Source: CAYLXP01 sp964387425 (lineage in GTDB: Bacteria > Verrucomicrobiota > Kiritimatiellia > UBA8416). From it: a DNA stretch of 64,000 nucleotides. Position numbers and translations under genes: made by a program. The stretch spans positions 57,798-121,797 of the forward strand of contig CAYLXP010000001.1 in NCBI GenBank assembly GCA_964387425.1. Reading direction: 5' to 3'. Positions 36,060-44,290 of this stretch are shown here, piece after piece (position 1 is the stretch's first letter; the number at the start of each line of letters is the position of its first letter). The notes beneath the pieces are model-generated. The model was not told where the DNA came from, did not search any database, and saw only the letters and a list, made by a program, of their open reading frames with translations.

Positions 36060-37409
36060 TTACTGACTGATGAAGATCTGGAATCCGCTGTAGGCTTCCA
36101 TGCCGTGTTCGCCGATATCCAGCCCCTTGACCTCTTCCTCCTCGCTGACGCGAATCCCGATGGTCTTCTTCAGCACACCGAAGATCAGGAATGCGGCAGG
36201 GAAGCAGATGGCCGCGTAGCTGATGACGCCCAGGAACTGGGTTCCCAGCGAGATCGTGTAGGCATCAGCCCCACTGCCAACCGTCGCGCCGTTGGCGAAG
36301 ACCCCGACAAACAGCGTGCCCAGCACACCGCAGACGAGGTGGACAGTCGTCGCACCCACGGGGTCGTCGATCTTGATCTTGTCGAACGCAATAACCGATA
36401 GAACGGCAACCGCACCGCAGATCAGTCCAATCAGGACGGCCGCACGGATGTTGACCACGTCGGCGCCGGCGGTGATACCCACCAACCCGGCCAGGCAGCC
36501 GTTAAGTACCATCGAAAGGTCCGGCTTCTTCTGGATGGTCCATGACGCAATCATCGATCCGATGATGCCGGCCGCGGCAGCCAGCGAGGTCGTGGTGAGC
36601 ACGTACGAAACCGCACCCGGATCTGCCGAGAGCACGGATCCGCCGTTGAATCCGAACCATCCGAGCCAGAGCAGGAACACGCCGATGGTCAGGAGCGGCA
36701 TGTTGTGACCCATGATCGGCTTCACGCCGCCACCGTTGAAGTACTTGCCGGCCCGCGGTCCAAGCAGCATGACGCCCGCAAGTGCGGCCCATCCGCCAAC
36801 AGAGTGCACGAGCGTCGACCCCGCGAAGTCATGGAATCCACGCTCAGCTAACCAGCCGCCGCCCCATTTCCAGGAACCCACGGCCGGGTAGACCAGCGCC
36901 ACGTAGATTGTCGAGAAGATGAGGAATGAGCTGAGCTTTACGCGCTCAGCCACGGCCCCCGACACAATTGTCGCTGCCGTTGCAGCAAACATCCCCTGGA
37001 ACAGGAAGTCCGTCCAGTAGGTGTAGCCCGGGTTATAGGCCGAAGTCAGCCCGGCCGCGTCGGTGGAGACACCAAAGCCGGCAAACCCGAACACTTTGCC
37101 GAGGAACCAGCCGCCGTCACCGGGGTACATCAGGTTGAAGCCGACCAACGTGTAGGTCAGCAGCCCAATCGCCACGATGGCTGTGTTCTTGAAGAGGATG
37201 TTGACGGTGTTCTTGGCCCGCGTCAGCCCGGTCTCGACCGTGGCGAATCCCAAGTGCATGACGAAGACAAGAAACGTGGATACCATCATCCACACGTTAT
37301 TGACGGCAAACATCTCGTCACTTACTCCGCTATCCTCCTGCGCCCAGGCCGCAGCCCCTGCCAGCATCACACCGGCGATAGCCACCACCAACTTCTTCCA
37401 CGATCTCAT
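36060..37409 (-). CDS. amtB: ammonium transporter Amt
   Basis: A 449-residue channel with a cleavable signal peptide (MRSWKKLVVAIAGVMLAG, ending near AWAQ-ED) and eleven membrane helices. Family segments: NTVNILFKNTAIVAIGLLTY, DFAGSTLVHSVGGWAALAG, GHNMPLLTIGVFLLWLGWFGFNGGS, and CLAGLVGITAGADVV. The pore histidines are in LVHSVGG and TVHLVCG. ATG at 37409 is chosen over an upstream in-frame start because AAGGAGAGG lies 8 to 10 nt before it. It is transcribed ahead of the PII gene. A sigma-54 type promoter at 37488-37502 points to control by nitrogen status. Confidence 0.96.
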   Translation of the reverse strand: MRSWKKLVVAIAGVMLAGAAAWAQEDSGVSDEMFAVNNVWMMVSTFLVFVMHLGFATVETGLTRAKNTVNILFKNTAIVAIGLLTYTLVGFNLMYPGDGGWFLGKVFGFAGFGVSTDAAGLTSAYNPGYTYWTDFLFQGMFAATAATIVSGAVAERVKLSSFLIFSTIYVALVYPAVGSWKWGGGWLAERGFHDFAGSTLVHSVGGWAALAGVMLLGPRAGKYFNGGGVKPIMGHNMPLLTIGVFLLWLGWFGFNGGSVLSADPGAVSYVLTTTSLAAAAGIIGSMIASWTIQKKPDLSMVLNGCLAGLVGITAGADVVNIRAAVLIGLICGAVAVLSVIAFDKIKIDDPVGATTVHLVCGVLGTLFVGVFANGATVGSGADAYTISLGTQFLGVISYAAICFPAAFLIFGVLKKTIGIRVSEEEEVKGLDIGEHGMEAYSGFQIFISQ

Positions 37410-37487
37410 CACTACCTCTCCTTCCTTCGGTTTCCAAACCAGCGTTGCCAGACATACGGATCTGGCGCCTACATGGGGGGATTCATC

Positions 37488-37502
37488 GCAGAGAGCGTGC
37501 CA
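37488..37502 (-). promoter_or_regulatory. candidate sigma-54 promoter of amtB-glnB
   Basis: Read on the minus strand from 37502 the sequence is TGGCACGCTCTCTGC. It matches the -24/-12 consensus TGGCACG-N4-TTGC at all but one defined base, with GG and GC exactly 10 bp apart. Transcription would start near 37476, giving a leader of about 67 nt before amtB. A TTGC-N9-GCAA dyad at 37585-37601, about 90 bp upstream, could be an activator site; that part is weak. Confidence 0.75.
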
Positions 37503-37696
37503 AGAAGGGCGCCACTTGGGGCATCTATGACGCAAGATACTTATAACAGGAGACTTACGAAACTTCCAAAAACGAACAGAGTTGTTGCACAGACTCGGCA
37601 ATACTACATTATTGTCGCATTCTTGGCCGGAACAACCACAGATCTGTAGCAGAAAAGGAGGGCGTAGCAGCGACCCAAACCACCAGTGGAAGGTGA

Positions 37697-37764
37697 AGGT
37701 GCTCCTCTGCCGGCCTAGCAGGTCGAAGCGAAGCGAGGGCTGCTCCAGCCGCGGAGGAGCACCT
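37697..37764. repeat. inverted repeat AGGTGCTCCTC
   Basis: AGGTGCTCCTC at 37697-37707 and its exact complement at 37754-37764 flank a 46-bp GC-rich centre with further partial pairing. It lies 13 bp beyond the stop of the small membrane protein gene and within the 368-bp gap upstream of amtB. The rest of that gap holds only the sigma-54 promoter and its possible upstream site. Confidence 0.65.
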
Positions 37765-37777
37765 CACCTGGAGCGAA

Positions 37778-38317
37778 CTAGTGCGTTCCCTTCAGGAACA
37801 GTCGGGCAATGAAACTGTCATCCCCTACCGCCCCATGCAGGATGAGAAGGCAGAGCCCCGTGACCGCCGCACCGGCAATGAGGACGCCGATGACGTTGGC
37901 GATGGCAAATTTGCGCCGATCCAAACCCAGAAGGTAGGATCCGAATGCACCGGTGTAGACACCCGAGCCCGGCAGTGGAATACCGATGAAGACGGCAACC
38001 CCGAACTCGCCGTATTTCTCGACATACGGATGAATCTTGTGCTGGGTCTTTTCAAGAATGGGCCAGATCTTGCGCTCAAACCAACCCCACCGCCGAACGA
38101 ACGTAAAGACCGGCCCCATAACGAGAAAGACAAGCCAGCCCAGGATGATGTTGACGACGACACAGACGAGAACCGTCACGGGCCAGCTGAGATGCTCATT
38201 CACCGTCATATCCAGGAAGGGAATCGGTATAGGAAGAATGCCGCAGGGGATTGACGCACGCAGCTCGAGCGCCGGAATCAGGGTGACGGCCGCCAACAGA
38301 ATGATCGCCTTAATCAC
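37778..38317 (-). CDS. small multi-drug export family membrane protein (Sm_multidrug_ex)
   Basis: A 179-residue inner-membrane protein with four to five helices. It fits the PF06695 family: ALELRASIPCGI near the start, a conserved FERKIWPILEKTQHKIHPYVEKYG loop, and FIGIPLPGSGVYTGAFGSYLLGL. The family name rests on little evidence, and real substrates are unknown. The start is GTG at 38317, overlapping the glycosyltransferase stop by 4 bp (GTGA), with AGAGAGG upstream, so both are translated together. Confidence 0.85.
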   Translation of the reverse strand: MIKAIILLAAVTLIPALELRASIPCGILPIPIPFLDMTVNEHLSWPVTVLVCVVVNIILGWLVFLVMGPVFTFVRRWGWFERKIWPILEKTQHKIHPYVEKYGEFGVAVFIGIPLPGSGVYTGAFGSYLLGLDRRKFAIANVIGVLIAGAAVTGLCLLILHGAVGDDSFIARLFLKGTH

Positions 38318-39018
38318 GAAGACCTCTCTTTATCGGCTTTCCGCCGATCATACTCTTTCAACATGTCGAAGAACCGAACCGTATCTCTAATCGGATGGAT
38401 CTTACTCTTCTCGTCGCCATAAATCACCTTGATCGGAACGGCCCCCATCTTTACGCCGCGGGCCGCAAGCTCCAGTAGAATCTCGGACTCGGCGGCGAAC
38501 CGCTGCGAACCGGTCGGCAGCTCGGGGATGATATCGGTTCGGTACAGCCGGAAGCCATTCTGCGTATCGGGCACGCGCTGCCCCATCTTGCGGCTCAAGA
38601 GCCAGCTCATAAACTGATTCGTCCAGCGGCGGATCAGGGGCATGGTCGCCGTGTCCGCCATGCGATTACCAATGATCACGGGCACGCCCGTCTCGGCATA
38701 GGCCTCGATGAACCCCGGGATATCATCGGCGGCGTGCTGTCCGTCAGCGTCGAGCGTGACAACGAATTCATAGCCCTGCTCACGGGCGTGAGTAAAGCCG
38801 GTATTCAACGCCGCGCCTTTGCCCTTATTGACCTCGTGCACGAGTACCGTGGCTCCCGCCGCCCTGGCAACATCTGCAGTGTCATCGGGCGAGCCGTCAT
38901 CCACAACAATAACATGCGGACAGACCGCCGCCACGGCCCGTATCACGGGCGCAACCCGCTGCCCCTCGTTGTAGGCAGGAATCAACGCGCAGCCCTTCTT
39001 GGCCAGTTCAAGATCCAT
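38314..39018 (-). CDS. family 2 glycosyltransferase (dolichyl-phosphate mannosyltransferase-like)
   Basis: A 234-residue GT-A fold enzyme. It shows LIPAYNEG, VIVVDDGSPDDT, and DADGQHAADDIPGFI with the DxD-type metal site, then the NGFRLYRTDII acceptor region. There are no clear membrane helices, as in the short soluble subgroup that glycosylates polyprenyl phosphate. ATG at 39018 with GGGAG upstream is preferred to a start 90 bp earlier, because that extension translates a GACCAATGAC word repeat. It is coupled to the downstream membrane protein gene. Confidence 0.88.
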   Translation of the reverse strand: MDLELAKKGCALIPAYNEGQRVAPVIRAVAAVCPHVIVVDDGSPDDTADVARAAGATVLVHEVNKGKGAALNTGFTHAREQGYEFVVTLDADGQHAADDIPGFIEAYAETGVPVIIGNRMADTATMPLIRRWTNQFMSWLLSRKMGQRVPDTQNGFRLYRTDIIPELPTGSQRFAAESEILLELAARGVKMGAVPIKVIYGDEKSKIHPIRDTVRFFDMLKEYDRRKADKERSS

Positions 39019-39080
39019 GACAGACACTCCCTCTTCAGAAGAGCCGGATCGTAAGGGGAATCGCCCCCGAGATGCAAGCC

Positions 39081-39111
39081 CGACCAATGACCAGTAGCCA
39101 GTGACCAATAA
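39081..39111. repeat. GACCAATGAC word repeat
   Basis: Quasi-tandem words GACCAATGAC, CAGTAGCCAG and TGACCAATAA fill the gap between the LPP20-type gene's stop and the glycosyltransferase leader. The same words occur at 2.17 and 52.33 kb. Only one arm is present. Confidence 0.7.
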
Positions 39112-40140
39112 TTACTGCCCCATGACGAGCCCATCGAAGTAGGCCAGCAGCTTGGGGCGAAGCTTGCTGTCGACCAATGAGACAATCGAGCGGACACAGC
39201 GCGCCTGGGCCTCCGGCTTGGACACGTGCCCCTCGCGACCCCGGCCGGCAACGGATGCGACGGTGCAATTGGCCTCATCGACGACATCGAGCTTTACTTC
39301 AAAGCGAACAAACGACAGTCCGTCCCGCTTCAAATCGGTGTCGGCGAACGTTACCTTGCCCTGCACACGCAGCACCGGGGCTTCCCCCGACACCACGAAC
39401 CCGAGATCCGTCATCAGAGCCTCCAGCGCCGCCGCCACCTTCCCGTCCCGGTCACCGTCAACGCGAACGTGGAACCGCACGTTCCCGGCAGCCTCCGCCA
39501 GCCGCGCCGAAAGCGCATCATGCTCGTATGTCATCCTGGTGGCCTTCTTGGTAGCCGGCGAGATGACATCAAGTTGTTCGAGCAACACCTGGCTATCCGC
39601 ACTCACCGCCGTGGCCGCGGAAAGCGCGGCATATGCCACCGCCGGAGAAGCGCCTGCACTCTGACCTACGAAGTAGTGGGTCCGGGTGTTGTTCTGGATT
39701 AGCCGTGTCGCATAGATCTCTGCCGTCCGGGCACGGTTGATGAAGGCCAGGACATAGACGCGGCCCGTTTGATCCGTGTAGCTGTCGGCATACTGCACAT
39801 TCACCAGCGACAGCCCCGAACGCACCCGCACGTTACGGTCAAACTGAGTCTGCTCCTGGTAGCTGTTCCGCTTCCCCATCAGCTCGACATAGCGCTCGCG
39901 CAGCGTTTCATCCACACTCACGTCCGAGCGGAATACCTTTGCCAGGTTGCCTACGGCCACGCTCTGGGCATCATCGAGCGTATCCCCCTCTCCCATGGCC
40001 GTGATGTAGTAGCGCAGCGGGTATTTCGCGTGGGGATTGTCCATCCACGACGGCCGACGGCCTCGCGCCGTGGGGCCCGTCGTCACACAGGCGCTGCCCG
40101 CCAGCGCCACGGCCAGTAACATCACACTCAAACATTTCAT
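39112..40140 (-). CDS. LPP20-type lipoprotein
   Basis: A 342-residue lipoprotein. The signal sequence ends in a lipobox (LAGSAC, Cys18). The first part, PSWMDNP...YYITAMGEGDTLDDAQSVAVGNLAKVF, is the LPP20/FlgP-like pattern in which Trp-containing PxWxxNP precedes a GxGxSxxxAxxxA helix. A second alpha/beta domain (about 200-330) repeats a similar fold. ATG at 40140 with AAGGAG upstream is preferred to one 15 bp earlier. Third in the lipoprotein run with COG3014- and LpoB-type genes, after a REP-like gap. Envelope role inferred. Confidence 0.78.
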   Translation of the reverse strand: MKCLSVMLLAVALAGSACVTTGPTARGRRPSWMDNPHAKYPLRYYITAMGEGDTLDDAQSVAVGNLAKVFRSDVSVDETLRERYVELMGKRNSYQEQTQFDRNVRVRSGLSLVNVQYADSYTDQTGRVYVLAFINRARTAEIYATRLIQNNTRTHYFVGQSAGASPAVAYAALSAATAVSADSQVLLEQLDVISPATKKATRMTYEHDALSARLAEAAGNVRFHVRVDGDRDGKVAAALEALMTDLGFVVSGEAPVLRVQGKVTFADTDLKRDGLSFVRFEVKLDVVDEANCTVASVAGRGREGHVSKPEAQARCVRSIVSLVDSKLRPKLLAYFDGLVMGQ

Positions 40141-40193
40141 TTCAACTCCTTCCAATCCTCTTCATCTTCTGCCCTGAAGGGGCAGTACTCGCT

Positions 40194-40342
40194 AGCCCAC
40201 GGGCGAAGCCCTGGGAATGCGTTGCCTCTACCACCACTGCGGGCTGTAGGCCCGCGACCATCACAGCCACAGCGGGTCGCGCACCTCCAGCGCGCAGAAC
40301 GTCATTGGCTTCGTTTTTGTCCCAGGGCTAGGCCCATGGGCT
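40194..40342. repeat. REP-like inverted repeat (AGCCC..GGGCGAAGCCCTGGGA)
   Basis: A 23-bp arm at 40194-40216 matches the reverse complement of 40320-40342 at 20 of 23 positions. Inside are further short palindromes. It occupies the 242-bp gap inside the lipoprotein operon, between the COG3014-type and LPP20-type genes. GCCCAGGGC-type repeats like this are widespread in related phyla, to my knowledge. Confidence 0.8.
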
Positions 40343-40382
40343 GACGAATCAAAGGCCTTCAGCCCATCTGTTAACCTCCGCC

Positions 40383-41786
40383 CTAGTTCAAGAAGCATGA
40401 TTGCAGCAGGTTCAGCCGGTCGCCGGAAATATCGATCATCCCCAGGTTGTCACTGAACATGCGGTTCCCGTTTCGATCGTAGTACTGGACAACCACCTTA
40501 TGCCGCCCCTCCGGGACATGGACCTCACAGATCCCGGCTGCCGCCGGGAAGAACTGTGATATGCGTAGATCCGCATTCTCTGTCGCCGCAAACATCGCAT
40601 CGATCAAAAAGACCGGCACCTTCTGGCCATCACGATGCTTCTGAAGCTCGGCAACAGCCTGCGCGCGTGCAACCCCCTTGGCCACACAGCGCGTAATCGT
40701 CTTAAGATAAATCAGCGGCTCCTTCACTTTGAACGTCTCGTAAGCCACCTTGTCCATGCTCTCGATGGTTGCGAAAGATCCCACCTCCTGATCATTGACC
40801 AATAGGCGAATACGCCCCACTCGACTGCCTCGCATCTTCATATAGGGAACCTGGAACTTGAGCTGTACGCCAACCGGCAGCGGTTCCTTTCCGGCCCAGG
40901 GAATGACTTCCAGTGCCTTAACATGGCGTTGCTGGTACTGGGTCTGCTGTGTCGCCGTGATGGTAATGGCGCGCGGTGCCGTGTGGACATACAGCGTACG
41001 CGCCAGTTTGTCGGGTGATCTGCCAAAGAAGCTGATCACATTCAACTTGGCGAAGCCGTCGGGACAAGGGACAAGCGCCCCCTCCAGGCGGGGCATTCGA
41101 AAGGAATAGACGTTACGTGAGCGATGCCAGACATCCCGGATCTTGTCCAGGTCGATACGGGCATCGTCCCACAGCCCATCCGCCCGGTAGAGCAGCATGC
41201 TGATATAACGGGCCAGCGCTGAATCGTAGAACCGGTTGCGCCCCTGCCGGAACCGCTTGCCCCGGTGCTCGGAACGGTTGTATCCATCCGCCATGCGCGC
41301 ATGCCGGTCTTCCAGCAAGTCGAGCTTGTGACTGATGCGGCGCACCTCAACCATCGCCTCGTCAAACTCATTGAGCTTCACGTAATTCAATGCCTTGAAG
41401 ATATTGAGATAGACGTCTTCATAATCCTCGCCGACGTACTCAAGCGTGTTGTCGTTGAGCATCACCGAGGCCGTGGCACGGCTCACGCTCCGCGTATAGG
41501 CATTTTCAATCGCCTCCTCCGCATCGGAGAGCACCTCGTTGCTCTCCTCCCAGTGACCGCCGAAATGATTCAGCATCCCCATGTCGAGATAGTAAAGCAC
41601 CTTGTCCTTCTGCGTGTAGAAGCGGTTCTTGGCAGAACGGACCTGGGAGAGGGCTGCATCGAAATCGTGGGCGCGCAGCTTCTCGTCAATCCCCACAAAC
41701 TGGTGCTTGTAGGTCATCGTGGACGCGCATCCGCACAACAGTACGGCACCGCACATCCCCGCAATTATTCGGCAACCCGTGCGCAT
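40383..41786 (-). CDS. COG3014-type lipoprotein
   Basis: A 467-residue lipoprotein. The signal sequence has lipobox VLLCGC (Cys20). The N-terminal half is helical and TPR-like (FDAALSQVRSAKNRFYTQKDKVLYYLDMGMLNHFGGHWEES, EAIENAYTRSVSRATASVMLNDN), and the C-terminal half is a beta-rich domain. I recognise the COG3014 pattern from the YLDMGML...G.Y..S.......E..IE segment. In other bacteria such genes sit beside LpoB- and LPP20-type genes, as here. Function unknown; a link with cell-wall synthesis is only suggested by LpoB. Confidence 0.78.
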   Translation of the reverse strand: MRTGCRIIAGMCGAVLLCGCASTMTYKHQFVGIDEKLRAHDFDAALSQVRSAKNRFYTQKDKVLYYLDMGMLNHFGGHWEESNEVLSDAEEAIENAYTRSVSRATASVMLNDNTLEYVGEDYEDVYLNIFKALNYVKLNEFDEAMVEVRRISHKLDLLEDRHARMADGYNRSEHRGKRFRQGRNRFYDSALARYISMLLYRADGLWDDARIDLDKIRDVWHRSRNVYSFRMPRLEGALVPCPDGFAKLNVISFFGRSPDKLARTLYVHTAPRAITITATQQTQYQQRHVKALEVIPWAGKEPLPVGVQLKFQVPYMKMRGSRVGRIRLLVNDQEVGSFATIESMDKVAYETFKVKEPLIYLKTITRCVAKGVARAQAVAELQKHRDGQKVPVFLIDAMFAATENADLRISQFFPAAAGICEVHVPEGRHKVVVQYYDRNGNRMFSDNLGMIDISGDRLNLLQSCFLN

Positions 41787-41804
41787 GGGGCCTCGCGTTC
41801 CCTG

Positions 41805-42413
41805 CTACCACTTGAGACGAGATTGCTTCACGAACTTCTTGATCTTCTTCGTGCCGATCCAGGCCTTCTCGTTCGTCTCGACAGCCATCAGCTCAAGATC
41901 AACCTGGTAGAACTTGACCTGCTTTCCGGAGACGGCGTCGATGTGTGTCTTGATGCTGCCCTTGAGCATGTAGTCCGCCCCTGTCTCGGCAGCCAGGCGC
42001 TTTGCCGTTGCCTCGGATGCGTAGGATTGCTGGTCCCGGCGTTCGCCGCGGATTTCTCCCCGCTCGTCGCTGGTTGCCACGAACTTCACCAGCCCGCTGT
42101 TGATCAGTTCACGTTCGATGTCCTTCACGAACGTCCCCATTTCGATGTGCTCGGAACTCCGGTTGCGGACTGTACCCACGATTACCACGGGCTTCCGCCC
42201 CATGTCGCTCTTGAAGGTCGACAGCCACGGTCGCCGCAACACGTCTCCCACCATCTGTTCCGCCACCAGGCGCGAATCCGTGTCGTTCCAGCGCCCACTT
42301 AGATCGCGGACTTCGTCCACACCAATCCGCTCCACCGTCCGCGTTGAGGCGCAACCCGCAAGCAACAACGCTGCACAGAACAAACCACCCGCTCGAAGAA
42401 TCCACTCACGCAT
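41805..42413 (-). CDS. LpoB-type penicillin-binding-protein activator lipoprotein
   Basis: A 202-residue lipoprotein. The signal sequence has lipobox LLLAGC (Cys20). Family segments: DLSGRWNDTDSRLVAEQMV, KPVVIVGTVRNRSSEHI, FVKDIERELINSGLVKFV and GADYMLKGSI, then YQVDLELMAVETNEKAWIG. In E. coli, LpoB reaches through the peptidoglycan to activate PBP1b, but distant homologues may do other jobs. ATG at 42413 is preferred to one 15 bp upstream. It leads the three-lipoprotein run, and a pair of palindromes lies 24 bp upstream. Confidence 0.85.
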   Translation of the reverse strand: MREWILRAGGLFCAALLLAGCASTRTVERIGVDEVRDLSGRWNDTDSRLVAEQMVGDVLRRPWLSTFKSDMGRKPVVIVGTVRNRSSEHIEMGTFVKDIERELINSGLVKFVATSDERGEIRGERRDQQSYASEATAKRLAAETGADYMLKGSIKTHIDAVSGKQVKFYQVDLELMAVETNEKAWIGTKKIKKFVKQSRLKW

Positions 42414-42437
42414 TGCCGTTACCCCCATCTCGTCTTG

Positions 42438-42489
42438 TGCGCCTATGGCGCATCAGGTTTCGTCACGTGGCTGGTGCGCCCATGGCGCA
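42438..42489. promoter_or_regulatory. pair of TGCGCC(T/C)ATGGCGCA palindromes
   Basis: TGCGCCTATGGCGCA (42438-42452) and TGCGCCCATGGCGCA (42475-42489) are near-identical dyads with 6-bp half sites, centres 37 bp apart. They lie in the divergent gap between the lpoB-type gene and the usp gene. They could be a two-site operator or hairpin repeats. Confidence 0.5.
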
Positions 42490-42671
42490 AACATCCGCCG
42501 TCTGTGGCTTAAGTTTTGAGCATTCCATGAAAACCATCAAGCATCAACTGTAACGAATACGCGCGCCGTCACGCCGCATGCCCCACTTTTCGCCCACATC
42601 CGTTTGACCATTTCCCAGCATGGTGATAATGTGAACCCAGAGGGAAGAGGAGACGAAAAAGGAGGTATCTC

Positions 42672-43142
42672 GTGAATGTTTCCATCAAGAGTGTTCTGTG
42701 CCCCATCGATTTCTCTGACAGTTCGGAGCATGCGCTGACGTACGCTATCGCCCTGGCGCAGTCCTACGATGCAACCTTGAAGCTGCTTCACGTCGTGCAG
42801 CCACCGTTGATGTCGGTACCCGGCGATCCCATGGTGCCGGAATTCTCTTCCGAGGTGATGGAAGATATCGCGGCGGCATCGCGGCGGCGGCTTGATGAGA
42901 TTGCGACAAAGACCCGGGAGCAGGTGGCAAACGTGGAGACGGAGATCGCCACCGGTTCGCCCTTCGTGGAGATCATTACCGTCGCCAAGGACCAGGATGT
43001 CGACCTGATCGTGATCGGGACGCACGGTCGCACCGGGCTGGCACACGTCATGATCGGCAGCGTAGCAGAGAAGGTTGTCCGCAAGGCGCCCTGCCCCGTG
43101 CTAACGGTCAAACACCCCGAACACGAATTCGTGATGCTGTAG
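42672..43142 (+). CDS. universal stress protein (UspA family)
   Basis: A 156-residue single-domain Usp. It has the opening VLCPIDFSDSSEHALTYAIALA strand-helix and the ATP-binding signature GTHGRTG...GSVAEKVVRKAPCPVLTV (the G-2x-G-9x-G[S/T] pattern), so it should be the nucleotide-binding class. The start is GTG at 42672 with a full GGAGGT 5 nt upstream. It is divergent from the lipoprotein run and convergent with the lipid kinase-like gene. The trigger for expression is unknown. Confidence 0.93.
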   Translation: MNVSIKSVLCPIDFSDSSEHALTYAIALAQSYDATLKLLHVVQPPLMSVPGDPMVPEFSSEVMEDIAAASRRRLDEIATKTREQVANVETEIATGSPFVEIITVAKDQDVDLIVIGTHGRTGLAHVMIGSVAEKVVRKAPCPVLTVKHPEHEFVML

Positions 43143-43145
43143 AAG

Positions 43146-43217
43146 GTTGCACTCGTTGCACGTTGCACTCGTAACAGTCGGAAGACGTGCAACGTGTAAC
43201 GCCTGTAACGTGCAACG
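43146..43217. repeat. inverted CGTTGCAC word repeat
   Basis: CGTTGCAC occurs at 43154-43161 and 43161-43168, and its complement GTGCAACG at 43187-43194 and 43210-43217, with degenerate copies between. The block exactly fills the gap between two convergent stop codons and could fold as a hairpin terminator. Confidence 0.8.
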
Positions 43218-43219
43218 CT

Positions 43220-44122
43220 TTAGGGCACCAGCACTTTCAGCGCGCCCGGCCTGACACCGATTTCGATCGTCTCCGGTGCGTCCACGACTTCGCCGTCTAC
43301 CTGGATCGGCACCGGCTTGGCGCGGCGGACAACCATGCCCTTGGCGCTCCGCGTGATGACGCGGGGAATTTGGTCGGCTGAGCCATCGAACAGACGTCCG
43401 AGGTTTGCCAGGATGAGGGGAAAGTCCCTCTGCAGCCCCACGATCAGTTCGAGCTCGCCATCGTCCTCCTTCGCACCGGGAGCAATGATGGCGCCGCCGC
43501 CATACTGCGTGAGATTGGCAACCGTGAAGAGAACCGGCAGACGGAAATCAAGTTCCTCGCCACCCGCGAGCGTGACGGACATATCCTGTGGACGATACTC
43601 AAAGAACTCCTGAACACCCGCGAAGACGTACGGCAGAATGCCGCGTAGCGGCGACTTCTCGAACGTACGGACGATAGCTGCATCCCAGGCCATGCTGCAG
43701 GTCACGAAGAATGGGGTTCCATTAACAACTCCCACATCAATCGACTTCACTGAGCCGCGCGCCAGGGCTTCGACCGCACGTGGGGGAGATAGCGGAATAT
43801 TGAAATGGCGGGCGAAGCCATTGCCACTACCCGTCGGGATCACGCCCAGCACCGTATCCGTTCCCACCAGCACCCTGCTGATGGTACTCACCGTGCCGTC
43901 ACCTCCGGACACGATCACCGTATCAACACCGCTCTCCACGGCACGCTCGGCCTTGGCGATGCCGTCTTCCTTGCTCTGGGTGAACTGGTACGAGAGATCA
44001 ATGCCCTCAACATCCCAACATCGGTCCAGCGCATTCTTCATCGTCGTGAACATACGTGGTAATCCCGACTTGGGATTCACCAGCACCAGGACTTTTCGTA
44101 AAGCTGCCTCACTATTGGTCAT
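43220..44122 (-). CDS. diacylglycerol kinase-family lipid kinase
   Basis: A 300-residue DAGK-catalytic-domain protein of the YegS/BmrU type. It has VLVLVNPKSG, the nucleotide-binding VIVSGGDGTVSTI, and GVIPTGSGNGFARHF. The C-terminal beta domain includes IQVDGEVVDAPETIEI (usual QVDGE). Members phosphorylate diacylglycerol, sphingoid bases or phosphatidylglycerol, and the substrate here is not predictable. ATG at 44122 with AAGGA 7 nt upstream is preferred to an ATG 18 bp earlier that lacks a site. It is divergent from the Sel1-repeat gene. Confidence 0.92.
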   Translation of the reverse strand: MTNSEAALRKVLVLVNPKSGLPRMFTTMKNALDRCWDVEGIDLSYQFTQSKEDGIAKAERAVESGVDTVIVSGGDGTVSTISRVLVGTDTVLGVIPTGSGNGFARHFNIPLSPPRAVEALARGSVKSIDVGVVNGTPFFVTCSMAWDAAIVRTFEKSPLRGILPYVFAGVQEFFEYRPQDMSVTLAGGEELDFRLPVLFTVANLTQYGGGAIIAPGAKEDDGELELIVGLQRDFPLILANLGRLFDGSADQIPRVITRSAKGMVVRRAKPVPIQVDGEVVDAPETIEIGVRPGALKVLVP

Positions 44123-44290
44123 AGCCTCATCCTTCAACATGAACCATCGTTGAATCGCACCGGAAGCCTAGGCCATCTCACTCCATTTTTCCATGGCAAA
44201 TCGTCGACAGAATTGGTTTACTTGGGCGCACTAGGCAGCGTGACATCTTGCGAGGTGTGCTTGAGATCCGGCTGCCTTGGGAGGTATTGC

